DNA from: Cladocopium goreaui
Lineage: Eukaryota > Sar > Dinophyceae > Suessiales > Symbiodiniaceae
Assembly (NCBI GenBank): GCA_947184155.2
Contig: CAMXCT020000277.1
Span: 62,001 to 126,000, forward strand
Direction of reading: 5' to 3'
DNA: 64,000 nt
Position 1 is the first letter of the stretch; the number at the start of each line of letters is the position of its first letter. Under the pieces are notes generated by a model. It did not search any database. It worked only from the letters and a program-made list of their open reading frames with translations, and was not told the DNA's origin. This document shows, piece by piece, positions 54,001-64,000 of this stretch. Both the position numbers and the translations under genes were made by a program.

Positions 54001-54419
54001 AACACTACACTAAACGTCACCACGCAGCTCGCACGCCTACCCACACCACCTGTGCCTGCCTGCAAGTGACCATGTGGAACCTGCCAGATGTGGAATTTGT
54101 TTGTTGTGTGGGTACAGAAGCCCCAAGGGTTGTATCCACACTTAAATGAAATGAAAGTGTGAAAGTGGTGCGGATGAGCAAGTTCTGTGGCAATATAGAA
54201 TTAGCGAGAAGGAGCTGTGACACAGCAGTCAACCTTACGGACTTCGATTGTGATCAGTGATGACAGGACGGAGCTTGAGCTGGCAGGGCAGTTGCCGGGT
54301 GTTTGCGCACATTTTCAGGACCTGGCCGGAGCCAAGCCGAATTTGTCTTGTCACCTGAAGGGTGTTATGGCTGAGTGCGAGCCAATCACTTTTTCTTCCT
54401 CCGGTTGGGCCATTCCGGC

Positions 54420-54660
54420 GCCACAAGGGCCTACGTTAGGTTCGTATTGGGCCAAATGTTTCGCCCCGAAACCTCTTTGAATTTTCGGGGCGAAATTTTG
54501 GGCGATGTGGGGGCGATGTCGGGTCGATCTTGGGTCATTTGGAGGTTATGTTGGGCTTGTGTTGGGCCATTTGGAGGGTATGATGGGGTTATGTTGGGCC
54601 GCTTGGGCGCCGCAAGGGGCCATGTTAGGTTCGTATTGGGCCAAAGGTTTCGCACGTTCC
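54420..54660. repeat. Two direct copies of a ~45 bp block
   Basis: gttaggttcgtattgggcca with its flanks occurs at about 54434 and 54625, with gggccat/gggcgat words between. No gene recognised from 53837 to 55225. Confidence 0.7.
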
Positions 54661-54694
54661 ACCCGCGCTGGCTTTCGTTCCCTCCCTCTCAGGA

Positions 54695-54799
54695 GGTTGT
54701 TGTTGTTGTTGTTGTTGTTGTGGTTGTTGTTGTTGTTGTTGTGGTTGTTGTGGTTGTTGTGGTTGTTGTGGTTGTTGTGGTTGTTGTGGTTGTTGTGGC

Positions 54800-54833
<34 letters not shown>

Positions 54834-54872
54834 GGTGTTGTTGTTGTTGTTGTTGTTCTCGTTGTTGTTTTT
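54695..54872. repeat. GTT/TGG trinucleotide microsatellite
   Basis: About 175 bp of gttgtt with periodic gtggtt. The long poly-Val, poly-Leu/Trp and Asn/His frames here are translations of it. Confidence 0.97.
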
Positions 54873-55225
54873 GTTTTTGTTGCCATTGGCACACACACAC
54901 AGAAACGTGTAGCTTTTGACGCGCTCCCCCTTCGTATATAATCATCACTGGTTGATAATGGTTTTTGTTATTGGCACGCTCATTATTGTCATTGCTGGGT
55001 AACGGTAAGGCACCCTGTTGTGGTGAACCCAATAATGGCAGTAATGAACCATACCTCCTTTACCTCAATGTTGACAATTTGGAAGTATTCAAAACTCTCC
55101 ATCCGTAAGGGATTGACTCCCTAGTGGGTTTACTACATTTGATACCCTCTGATGATGTTAAGGACAGATGTTGACTGGTGAGATATGATTCCACAAAGTC
55201 ACTTCAGCGATGTTGTGTTGCCGCG

Positions 55226-56047
55226 ATGAAACTTCAGGATGTGCTTGACTCGGCCATGCAAGCTTACCAGGTGACAAGAGAGTTGGCAGTTCACATGTCG
55301 ACTTTGGGGCTGAACCATTTGTTTATGGATGTTATATAATGTTCCTTTTTCCCCTCCGTTTTTCAGTGTGCAAAATCTCCTGCAGCTTGCAGATGGGCTC
55401 CGCCGAAACTCGTCGACGCACTGCTGGAGAGCCAGATGTCGATCTGAATCAGCTGATTGAGGTGAATCGATCGGTGAATCTCAGTGGGTACCCATGGGGA
55501 TAGCAGGCTATCCCTGTTTGTGTGTGGCCATTTTGATGTGGACAATGATGCTGAAAAAACATTGGATTTGGGGTATACGGCATACGGCTACCCCACTATA
55601 GCATATTGGACAAACCTAGCGATAAGGAAGGATGAATACATTGGTAAGTCAAGGATGGTGATGAAATGCGATGAATATCCATAAGCCACCAGCTGTTTGA
55701 ATTCCAGGGTTTTGATCCATACAGCATGGATGATCTTGGCACCTCGCAGTTGCTACTGCTGGCACGTGCTACCCATGTTGCTGGTGAGCATGCATCAGGC
55801 GAGGTCCTGAGGCATATTTGCTGTGTGCTTCGTGATTTGTGTATTATTGACTGGATGGATATACCAAAATTTAGTAATCAAATCATATGGATATTTGATG
55901 ATATTTCAATAGGCAAGAAACTATACAACCTGAGAATGGAACATATATCCTTGGTGGCTGCTATAAGCAAGATGAAGGTTTGAAGTACTTGGACCATTTG
56001 GCGAAGATGGTGGACGGTTTGACTGGTGCTGATGGCCAGAGTCTCAG
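55226..56047 (+). CDS. Unidentified gene, four well-phased exons
   Basis: Exon 1 55226-55270 begins MKLQDVLDSAMQAYQ (GT donor). Exon 2 55393-55461 encodes GSAETRRRTAGEPDVDLNQL (GT donor). Exon 3 55708-55811 encodes FDPYSMDDLGTSQLLLLARA (GC donor, two bases over). Exon 4 55913-56047 restores the phase and encodes YILGGCYKQDEGLKYLDHL. A GT donor at 56048 shows that more exons follow. All four are soluble, helix-rich and convincing as protein, and the phase agreement is good evidence for one gene. No family recognised. Exon-like APQNKERATDYSRAYMAMA at 56487-56545 may continue it. Confidence 0.6.
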
Positions 56048-57500
56048 GTGGCGCAATTGGTGATGGTGGAATCTGACAGTTCAGAGAAGTGTTTCATCTA
56101 TTTCGGGATAGCGAAGTAACCAACCAAAAAAGAGGAAAACCCACACTTTGTAGAATTGCTGTGTGAAGACTGGTGAAACCCTGGTTGCATCTTGAATGAC
56201 AAGAAGATCCTGAAATAAGTTCAGTTGTGCCCCAAGGTAACCTGCCAGTTTTCCATCCTTGTTCCGCTGCGACGTTGCTGCTTTGCACAGCAGAGCTGTG
56301 CACACTCTTTGGTCAGCAGGACACCTTTCAGAGTTTAAAGTGCCGTGGGATCAGAGACACACTTGGACAATGAGCGCCCCAGCTGGTACGTGGTTAAAAA
56401 CCCAGTTCTAAGGGGGATCACCCCCAATTATTTGTGGCTTATAAATATTTAACATTAACCACTTACTATCCTGGATGCACATCCAATGGCACCCCAAAAC
56501 AAGGAGCGTGCCACTGATTACAGCAGAGCCTACATGGCCATGGCAAGACTTGCGCATGGGGAGGCCGGGCTTCACATCGTTTTCTCCCGAATCTTGGTGT
56601 TGCCTTTGGAAAAACTTGGCAATCAAGGCGAGCTAGGTAGGACTACCTGCTTTCTATCGTTCTATCTGTTTGTTGTTTGGACAAATTTCGGATCTTCAGC
56701 TTCGCAGCAACTGCAGGGATCTCCTGCGGTGGGTGATGCCTACGGATTTCATGCGGCCCTGCTGGTACGTTGGATTCTCAGGCAACCGGCCTGTTGGATT
56801 CGTGATGCTCCGCTTGTGCCAGGCCGGGGATGCTTGGAGGAGGCCACGCGGATTTTACGGTGGTGAGTGTGGCACCATTGGACCATTATGGACCATTATG
56901 GACCATTGGACCTTTGAGAAATGTTTACAGATGCTCTGTGTATCCCTTTGGTCTTTGAAAGCCTTTGGAGTGTTTACAGATGCTCCAGGCATTGCATCAC
57001 GCAATGATGATGCCCAAGCCTGGGTTTTTGCAGCATTTTCTGCCCTTCAAAAAAGGGTTGCCCTTGTCTGCTTCAAGTCTCATTGGGGGTGGTGGCCATC
57101 CCCCCCGTTTTCAACGACAAGTCAAACCTTTACTGAATGCAGTCTTGATGCTGTCTTCTGCTCCTTGGTCTCAGACTACTTTGATCCTTCTCAGCCACGA
57201 TATCTGAGGCTTCAGGTGAGGCAAAGATGTGGTGATGACAAGTCCATCGCAGATGCTCATTGGAACATTGGCGACCGGCACTCAGTTGAGGGGTCTCTTG
57301 AAATGCCAACAGATGCAAGTCTGTTGCATGTTTGAATTTGTTTGAAGAAATGAAGATGGCATTGAAGATGAATTCTGGACCGGCAGATTAATGAGCATGG
57401 CAATCTGTTCAAGAACTTTGGTGGAATTCCGAAGTTCCCATGCATTGCCCACGAAAGTTAACACAAGTTCGCAATTGTGGTCAGAAAGCTTTGGAGACCG
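56048..57500. other. Scattered exon-like stretches, not joined
   Basis: Protein-like pieces on +: 56487-56630, 56700-56860 (MPTDFMRPCWYVGFSGNRPV), 57134-57215 (SDYFDPSQPRYLRLQ before a GT donor) and 57382-57470 (NEHGNLFKNFGGIPKFPC). They probably belong to one or two genes continuing from 55.2 kb, but competing frames prevent a firm model. Confidence 0.35.
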
Positions 57501-57532
57501 GCCTAGACAATACACCAGGAAATTCCAGGATG

Positions 57533-57572
57533 ATGATGTTGACGATGATGATGTTGATGTTGTTGTTGTTGT

Positions 57573-57603
<31 letters not shown>

Positions 57604-57710
57604 AATGATGTTGATGTTGTTGTTGTTGATGATGATGATGATGTTGATGATGATGATGATGATGTTGTTGTTGTTGTTGTTGATGATGATGATGATGATG
57701 ATGATGATGT
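57533..57710. repeat. GAT/GTT trinucleotide microsatellite
   Basis: Blocks of gat alternate with blocks of gtt over about 180 bp, ending 40 bp before the acceptor at 57750. It is presumably intronic. Poly-Asp/Val frames are artefacts. Confidence 0.95.
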
Positions 57711-57750
57711 ATTTATTTACTGTATTCTTCAAATGGTTAATTTTTTTTAG

Positions 57751-57899
57751 AAATGCCTGGCCGCTGTCCACCAGATGATGTCACCTCAAAACGAGGCCGT
57801 GCTTCGAGAACTTCACCAGTACAAAGCTGCCATTGAAAGTTTGGAGGCCGCCAAATCGCTTGTGGCTTTATCCCCGAAATGGAAGGCTTGTTTTAATAC
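57751..57899 (+). CDS. Coiled-coil exon of unidentified gene
   Basis: After ttttttttag the frame encodes a continuous helix-forming stretch containing NEAVLRELHQYKAAIESLEA, up to a GT donor at 57900. It is among the clearest exons of this region. No family recognised. Confidence 0.5.
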
Positions 57900-57970
57900 G
57901 TATGTGATATGATATATATATATATAATAATTATATATATACACATACATATACATATCCTCAATATATG
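57900..57970. repeat. TA-rich microsatellite at intron start
   Basis: tatatata and acatac runs directly after the donor at 57900. Confidence 0.8.
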
Positions 57971-58365
57971 GCATTTGTAGAATGGGAAACATGATGACAA
58001 TCTGTTGGAATTCGGGGGTCTCGCATTTTCAGAGAAATTCAGCATGGCTGATGGCTCTTCAGTATTCACCGGAAGGCTGCCAGAGAGATCTACTCAAGGT
58101 GTTCTGGAGAGGACAGACATCGCAAGAAATTCAATCAGTTGCCATCGCATCCATTGATGGCAAAGTGCCAACCAATCAGAATCTCACCAATCACAGTAAT
58201 CCAAGTGATCAATCCTGTGAGACAGGGCCTGGACAGCTCCCAGGCTGACATTGCGACGGCATCGGTGACCCAAATGTCGAAAATATGGGCCACCTATATC
58301 CACTGGTGAATCATTTTGCCATTATAAATAGCAATTTTTCGGAGGTATACGGTATAGTTCTCAAT

Positions 58366-58560
58366 CGGGCCATATACTCCAATGTATGGCCATTTCAACG
58401 AAGCAAATTATGATAGACGCCTGGATTTTTGAGTGGAGGATACATCCATTTGGTGCCACAGTTGGAGATTTATAATCAACCAGACCCATATATTCCAGTT
58501 TATGGCCATTTCAATGAAGCAAATTATGATAGACGCCTGGACTTTCGAGTGTAGAGATTC
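58366..58560. repeat. 116 bp tandem duplication
   Basis: tatggccatttcaacgaagc and gataga/cgcctgg flanks occur twice with a 116 bp offset (about 58385 and 58501). The copies differ at a few bases. Probably intronic. Confidence 0.85.
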
Positions 58561-58728
58561 TTTGCAGTGAAGGTACTTCAATTGCTCGGTGAACACCAAC
58601 GAGCTGTCTGAGTCTTGGGTCAGGCCGAGGTTTAAGGAAATTAAGAGATTCTTAGGAGCATTAAGAGATATTAGAGATTATTCAGAGACTATCATGAAAT
58701 CTGCACGTGCAGCTTCCAATTGAATTCG

Positions 58729-59068
58729 ATGGTGACGTTTCATTTGGGCCAACAAACCTGGGGTGCAAAGCTGGAGGTTGAAATTCTTCGGCAAGCAGTG
58801 CGAGCCAGACAACGCACCTTTGGCTTTGCCAATCTCGAGGTCTGAGACGACCGCTAACAACTTGAGCATCTCTACACCCAAATTCCAGGGAATCCACTGA
58901 ATTCCGGAGCCCTAGTTGGTGCGTCCAAAAAAAAGGTGACCATTTTGGTGGAGCATGGTAGATCATGGATGTAAACCTTGGTACATCGGGTGGGGATGCC
59001 CTGCCCAGACGAAGCGGGCAGCTGAACTGCTTGCAGATGCAGAGGCCAAGTTGCATCATGAGGCGGAA
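58729..59068 (+). CDS. Two phased exons of unidentified gene
   Basis: 58729-58839 encodes GAKLEVEILRQAVRARQRTF and ends with a GT donor. 59009-59068 encodes KRAAELLADAEAKLHHEAE and ends with a GC donor. Both are in phase 0 and both are charged helices, suggesting one coiled-coil protein, possibly the same gene as the exon at 57751. Confidence 0.45.
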
Positions 59069-60033
59069 GCTGGACCTTGGCGGATGCCAATTTTGACTTC
59101 AACAGAACTTACCGGACCCTTCTGAAAATTGGCATGGAAACACCAAGAAAAGTTGTTTCGAAGATTATTTTCTTATCAAAAAATGTAATACCCCGGCTTC
59201 CACAGTAGTTTTCCGGGGTGTAGGTCTGGATGGTGATTGCTGCTTTTGTCTAAACCCTGGGGTTTCATGACCGTCAACTCAGTCTCAAGTGCGAAAGCAC
59301 CAAGTCAAGTATTGAAATTCAAGAATATATTTTGCAAGTATGTTAACACAATGTTATGGTAGAGAATACAAATGAAAACAATCAGAACTCCAAGACGGTC
59401 AAGCGGCGTTGACAGCAAAAGCCAGCATTTGCCACAGAATTGAAGGACCTTTCACTCATTTGCATTGCATTCTGATAATCCCACTCTTGGAACTAGTTGT
59501 TTCACCGTGTGTATTTATTCCCATCCAAGCCTTGACATTTTTCGACGCACTTCACATAATCCTTTCTTTATTTGCGTTTTCGTCACCACATATCCCATCC
59601 ACAATGGAGAGCGATGCCATCGAGTGGTTTGATCATCAGCGCAGAGCCCCTTGGCCTCAAAGAAAGGTCCCAGGGAAGAATCCCAGCATGTGAGCAAAGA
59701 TATGGATGTGGGTCAAAATGGAAGACCTAGGGGACCACAGATGTGAATGTCTAGTTTAGTATTCACCATCCAATTATTGGGGTACCTAATTTTGACCCAT
59801 ACCCATATGTTTGAGTCTATCTAAGATTGTTTGAGCTTCTCATTTCCCATGTGAAGGGGACCATGGTCAGTCAAGGAGCACGGGACAGTGGTCGTAGACT
59901 CTAGACTCTAGACATTTGGAAAGCATGTCTTGGTGGGATTTAATCACGAACCCTGGTGGACTTCAACCGGTCTGATTTGACTGGGGGCCAGCTATTTGTT
60001 TGAGCCAAAATCGGAAAAATCAGTTGCTCGCAG

Positions 60034-60407
60034 GCCAAGCGAAGAGCTGGTGCGTCTTTCCGTCAAAGGCCGCTCGCCCCTGTTTGTACAGCCGGATACA
60101 TGGCACCCTGTACCGGACTGTAGAATTTGATCGTTGGCGCAAGTTGCAACTTGCATGTGCGTCATATGGGTCAGACAAGAAAGTCCTGTGATCTGAATCA
60201 TCCTCAAGTATCGACAGCAGGAGTACCCTCTGGTGAACTAACATAGCAATTGAAAATCACCATTTTTAATGGGAAAATCCACTATAAATGGCCATTTTCA
60301 ATAGCTATGTTAGTTCACCCACGATCCCGCAGTCCCAGGCGGACGTCGAGACCGCCCAGGCTCTTTTCTCGGGCTGGGCACGGCACAAGCTCCATTTTGA
60401 AGACAAG
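60034..60407 (+). CDS. Two phased exons of unidentified gene
   Basis: 60034-60115 encodes PSEELVRLSVKGRSPLFVQP and can end at a GA donor (60116). 60339-60407 encodes ADVETAQALFSGWARHKLHF and ends at a GT donor. The phases agree. The intron between them contains a perfect-looking 88 bp hairpin. Confidence 0.45.
60232..60319. repeat. 88 bp inverted repeat (MITE-like), intronic
   Basis: ggtgaactaacatagc at the left end is the reverse complement of gctatgttagttcacc at the right end. The pairing continues inward through attgaaaat and ccattt. It begins and ends as a clean hairpin inside the intron 60116-60338. Confidence 0.9.
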
Positions 60408-60535
60408 GTAAACTTCTCGCAGCCCTTCTGGGACCCATAGATGCCATATGCCATAGATTTTATTTGAAGAATTTCAGTAACTTTCAGCTATTGACTATTG
60501 ATCGCCATTAGCAGGCAGCTGACCTGTTTTGTCAG

Positions 60536-61222
60536 GTGCTGTGCCAGACTGGCTCTACAAGGCGGATGATATGATGAACTTGTGCAATCTCAACAGCAAA
60601 GATGCGTGGCTTTGAATTCACTGGGAAACAAAAAAAACATCGTTGTTTACAGTACGTAAGTCATTCCATTTTGGGGGTGCCAATGTTGACCAATGTCCGC
60701 GTCATTGCAGAAACCAATGCAAAACCGTTGTCTCATTGTTCTTCGCAGGCTCTGGGCTTTGGGAGCTTCGTTTGTGCGTGGCGCCCTTGGTGGTTGACAG
60801 CTCCGCAGGGTAGCACTTTACTGGGACCATCGGACAATGCATAAAAGTCCAAACCTTCCAAAACGGTCCATACAAAATGCATCTGAGGACCCGAACTCCA
60901 GATGGAGTCATCTCAGTCTTCATCGGTGAATCTTTCTTGAACAAGGTGGGCTGGGGACAAAGCCAGATCTACCACCATTCCTCTTTGCAGCAGGTGGAGC
61001 TTCCGGCAACTGTGGAGATGGAGCGGCAATGGTCGTCGTTGCGAATCAGCAAGGCTTGGGTCGACGGTCATTGTCTGCAAGAGCAACCAAGCAATACCAA
61101 GTGCCTGGAATCGCCTGGAAGGCTGACACCTTGCATGCTGGCTTCAAGACAGTGTGGGAAGCGTTGGAGGCCATTTCTTGGATCGTTTTGGACTATGGTG
61201 ATTATGGCATGCGCTCATGAAG
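60536..61222 (+). CDS. Exon series of unidentified gene
   Basis: Successive + strand exon-like parts: 60551-60616 (VPDWLYKADDMMNLCNLN), 60750-60813 (GLWELRLCVAPLVVDSSAG before GT), 60850-60945 (TPDGVISVFIGESFLNK before GT) and 61000-61222, where NCGDGAAMVVVANQQGLG leads to an end WIVLDYGDYGMRS. In the last part a second frame is also open (60877-61482). The family is unknown. Confidence 0.4.
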
Positions 61223-61549
61223 CAGAATCACCTTTCACACGACAAAAACATAGCATACCAAAACGGATGCGAGAGAAGACATTGGATCTTCATGGAACTG
61301 AACACATCCAAAAGAGATCTTCATGGTCGCTGTCCAGGCAGCCAAGATTGATGTGCAGCTGGTCATCTCCCAAAGTTGGAGTGTCCCATGTGGCAGGGTT
61401 TGTCCAGCAACGGGGATATGCCCACAAATCAAAGTGGTCACTTGGAGCCAGGGGAAATGATGATCAGATGATCAACCTTTAAATTACTGGGTACCCATTT
61501 CTGGACAAACCCCTGTGTTTTTTTCCCCACGAAAGTGGTAAGCTGCTAA

Positions 61550-62603
61550 GACTTGCTGAGGTATCTTCACCCAGCTGCGAATGGTTCCTGCTGCCCTCCA
61601 AGCCCCAGCCCAAGTTCACTGAGGAGCAGCAACTCGTGGAGAAACGCTGCAGCTGGCAGCCATGAGGGTTGGTTCACACACGGGGGATTTGTAACATGTT
61701 ATGGCAACTTGTCTGGGGAAATTCGGAAATGATGATAAACCCGTGGATTTCGGATATCTTCCATCTTCAGAGAAACCCATACATCCCAGCAATATTGAGT
61801 TGTTTGATGCACTGCATGAGGCAGCTAGCAATGGCAGTGTCTGGGTTGCTAGCTGCAGGGCATGCCATTTGCGAAGTCCTTAGCAGACTATTTTTATGTG
61901 AACTTTGTATTGTAGTGCGCAGAGGATGCCTTTCATTTATGCTCTCTTCTGATTGCACATGGCAATGCGTAATCTAAGTTACATAGTTTTGGTTCCCAGC
62001 GAACAGTTCGCACAACGAAGTGTACCATCAGGCTCTGCAGGTGCACGGCACCTCTCCTTTTACGCTTGGACGGACATGACATGACCATCCATGATTGCGT
62101 AGATTTCATCCTCAGCAGGGACGTGAGCTGATAAGGTCCTGCCGCGAGACTTTGTGGACCTTTGCCAGCCAAATTGGGAAGGCATGAGAAGTGCCGGAGG
62201 CCACCTGAGCAGACTGTTGCAGATGAGACAGAAGGGTCCAGATGTTCTAGAGATTTCTAGAGTTTCAGGTTTGCAGGTGCCTGGAAGCTGACTGCCGGGG
62301 AGGCTTGGCGAAGTTGAAAGATTTGAAAGCCCTTTGGCCCTTTGCAATCTTTTTGAGACTTCCAAGACTGTCCAAAAGCGAAGGAGCACATGGACTGATT
62401 TCAGAATTTGCACCGAAGGAATCAGAGGTGTGCGAAAGCTCGTGCTGAGTTCTCAGTGCCTTGATTTCTTTTGCCATGCCCCCAAGTCCTTGTGGATTTT
62501 AGAATATTTTAGATGCGGTGTTGAATGGCCCATTGCGGATGAGGCTTTCGATTGCAAGGTGCTTGTGGAGTCTATGTCGACCTTCGGCCGGCGAGTGGCT
62601 TGA
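61550..62603 (+). CDS. Further exons of unidentified gene(s)
   Basis: 61570-61664 encodes PSKPQPKFTEEQQLVEKRCS. 61787-61883 encodes NIELFDALHEAASNGSVWVA. After an acceptor ttttag, 62511-62603 encodes GVEWPIADEAFDCKVLVES and ends TGA at 62601-62603. All are on + and look genuine, but they lack a recognisable domain. Confidence 0.35.
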
Positions 62604-64000
62604 AGGAGGCGAAGTGCCACTCCATTCCTGTGGTGTTTGGGTCTGAAAAGAGGGTAATGCGACAAAACATGACAAAACTCAAGTATACCTCCTAATAGTA
62701 AACCCTCGCCAATTTTACCATCAATGGGTGGTATAAACAATCAAACTATGGCTAATTTATTATTGCTTTACCAGCATTAATGATGATTCATTGGAATTGG
62801 GGGTCACCCTATTTTCGCACGAACCAAATCCGCTTTGATCATCTCTGCAGGAGGCAAGTTGCGCAGGCTTTCTGCACCTCGATGAAAGCAGCAGGTGGAC
62901 CGACTGCAGCTCTCTCGGTGTGACTTCTGTGACTGAAGTTTCCCTCAACTCACCATTTTGCCACTTATACCGGACTATACCTTATTACTGCTCATAAATT
63001 ATAACCTATCCAACCTATCCGTAGAAGTCGTAGATTATTTTGGAAACGGCTGTCTCCAGAACGCATCCCTGGATCGTTGTGCTTAAGTTGATTTCAGTGG
63101 ACTTCGTGAATTTCAACAAGTTCTGAAGTAGATCATGATAGAACATGTAACGATAAATTCAATAATTCCATGCCTCTTTTGAAACTACTTCAGTTTCAGT
63201 TCTGAATTTCACAGTCGCTTGGAGGCACCGCTTGGTGGGCTTTCAACCACCCACCGGTGAGGCGGCCGCCCTGTTGAAAAGGAAGAACTTAGTCAGTTGA
63301 GTGCGTAGACAATTCCACTCATGCACTTTAATTATCTTTAATTTAAGTATTTTATAAGATTTCTGTCTTGCCAATGTTCAACAAATTTAGTTTAAGACGT
63401 TAGGGTAACTGAGGTTTACAAAGCCACTTTTTACTGGAGACATGACCCGCACATGGTCACTTGTGGTCACTGCGAGGCCTCAACAGTTCAGCTCTCATAC
63501 GAAGGAGATGACCTCCACGAGGTGCCAGCTTCCGCTGCGTTGCTTTTTGGGGCGCTCGTTTTTTCGTTTTTTCCTCCCATCCTCCTAGGACGTGCCGCGG
63601 TTCGGGCGACGGACTTGGTGTGCCCCCCATGGTTGTGGTTGGCTTGGTGGAAGCCATGGAAGCCATGGAAGCCATGGAAGCCATGGAAGCCATGGAAGCC
63701 ATGCACTTGCAGTTGGCCAGGAGACGGTTGCCCGACTCGGGGACACGGGTTTACACCTCATGGGATGTTGTGCAAAGGCTCTTGCTCTACCAAGTGCACC
63801 AAAACAGGACAAAACATGCGCTATGACAGCTATGAGCTAGATATAGCATGATATAGCTAGATATAGCTAGATATAGCTAGATAAGATACTTGCGGGCTCT
63901 TTTGGGACCTTTTCCGACCCTGTGGCCGAGGCGGTGGTCTTGGAACTCATTGGTGAACCAAATCGAAGTCTTTGCCGACAAGGGTGGGAGCTTCAATGTG
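62604..64000. other. Mostly non-coding end of window
   Basis: One exon-like piece after ctgcag at 62850-62930, then AT-rich sequence without a recognised gene. From 63453 a frame crosses the 9 bp repeat at 63648-63703. Tagatatagc repeats lie at 63836-63885. Confidence 0.4.
63648..63703. repeat. 9 bp tandem repeat GGAAGCCAT
   Basis: Six perfect copies. All frames on both strands stay open (Glu-Ala-Met on +, Gly-Phe-His and Met-Ala-Ser on -). Confidence 0.97.

Noticed and set aside
54375..54941. 188-codon Val-rich frame and its minus-strand Asn/His partners
   Set aside because: They translate the GTT/TGG microsatellite at 54695-54872.
56670..57335. 221-codon frame suggesting N-myristoyltransferase
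   Set aside because: A short part (RDLLRWVMPTDF) recalls that family, but no other conserved motif follows and the frame crosses predicted donors.
59996..60025. Minus-strand match to part of the dinoflagellate spliced leader (ttttggctcaa)
   Set aside because: Only about a dozen bases agree and the leader's 5' part is missing, so chance is likely. No other spliced-leader relic was seen.

Overview
The window reads as nuclear DNA of a dinoflagellate (Symbiodiniaceae or a close relative). Genes are split into many very small exons separated by repeat-filled introns. The introns I could place begin with GC or GA about as often as GT, and they end in AG, usually followed by G. This donor/acceptor pattern is known mainly from dinoflagellates. 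Every gene I could orient is on the + strand, which fits the unidirectional gene clusters of these genomes. Most of the long open frames are not genes: they cross introns or are periodic repeats. The real exons had to be found by following conserved families and checking that splice phases agree.

Layout. 1-4780: two copies of a 2.9 kb unit, each with a long near-perfect palindrome. 5734-13604: a complete Ty1/copia retrotransposon with identical 213 bp LTRs, PBS, polypurine tract, 5 bp target duplication and one intact 2308-codon gag-pol frame that ends in an unusual membrane plus coiled-coil tail. 15445 to about 24.9 kb: prolyl-tRNA synthetase in roughly 30 small exons. 26518-33792: a RAD23-type ubiquitin receptor (UBL, UBA1, XPC-binding, UBA2) in about 19 exons, with a 1.2 kb satellite array inside one intron. 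34.2-34.8 kb: an unidentified small gene. 37.4-40.0 kb: a Gln/Pro/Ala-rich gene with a zinc-finger-like exon, part of which is duplicated 1.28 kb downstream. 41.2-42.0 kb: a J-domain (DnaJ) gene. 43.8-45.7 kb: a decayed LINE-type reverse transcriptase. 47.4-49.1 kb: polypyrimidine, GATA and 42 bp tandem repeats. 50.8-52.0 kb: exons of a membrane-type protein. 52.8-53.84 kb: a MYND zinc-finger gene. 55.2-56.05 kb: a well-phased four-exon gene of unknown family. 57.7-62.9 kb: many further coding exons without a recognisable family.

The named genes are housekeeping: translation (ProRS), proteasome delivery and DNA repair (RAD23), chaperone co-factor (J protein) and a probable MYND regulator. No shared pathway is evident. 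They are linked only by orientation and gene structure. No tRNA, rRNA, CRISPR or prokaryotic feature was seen.
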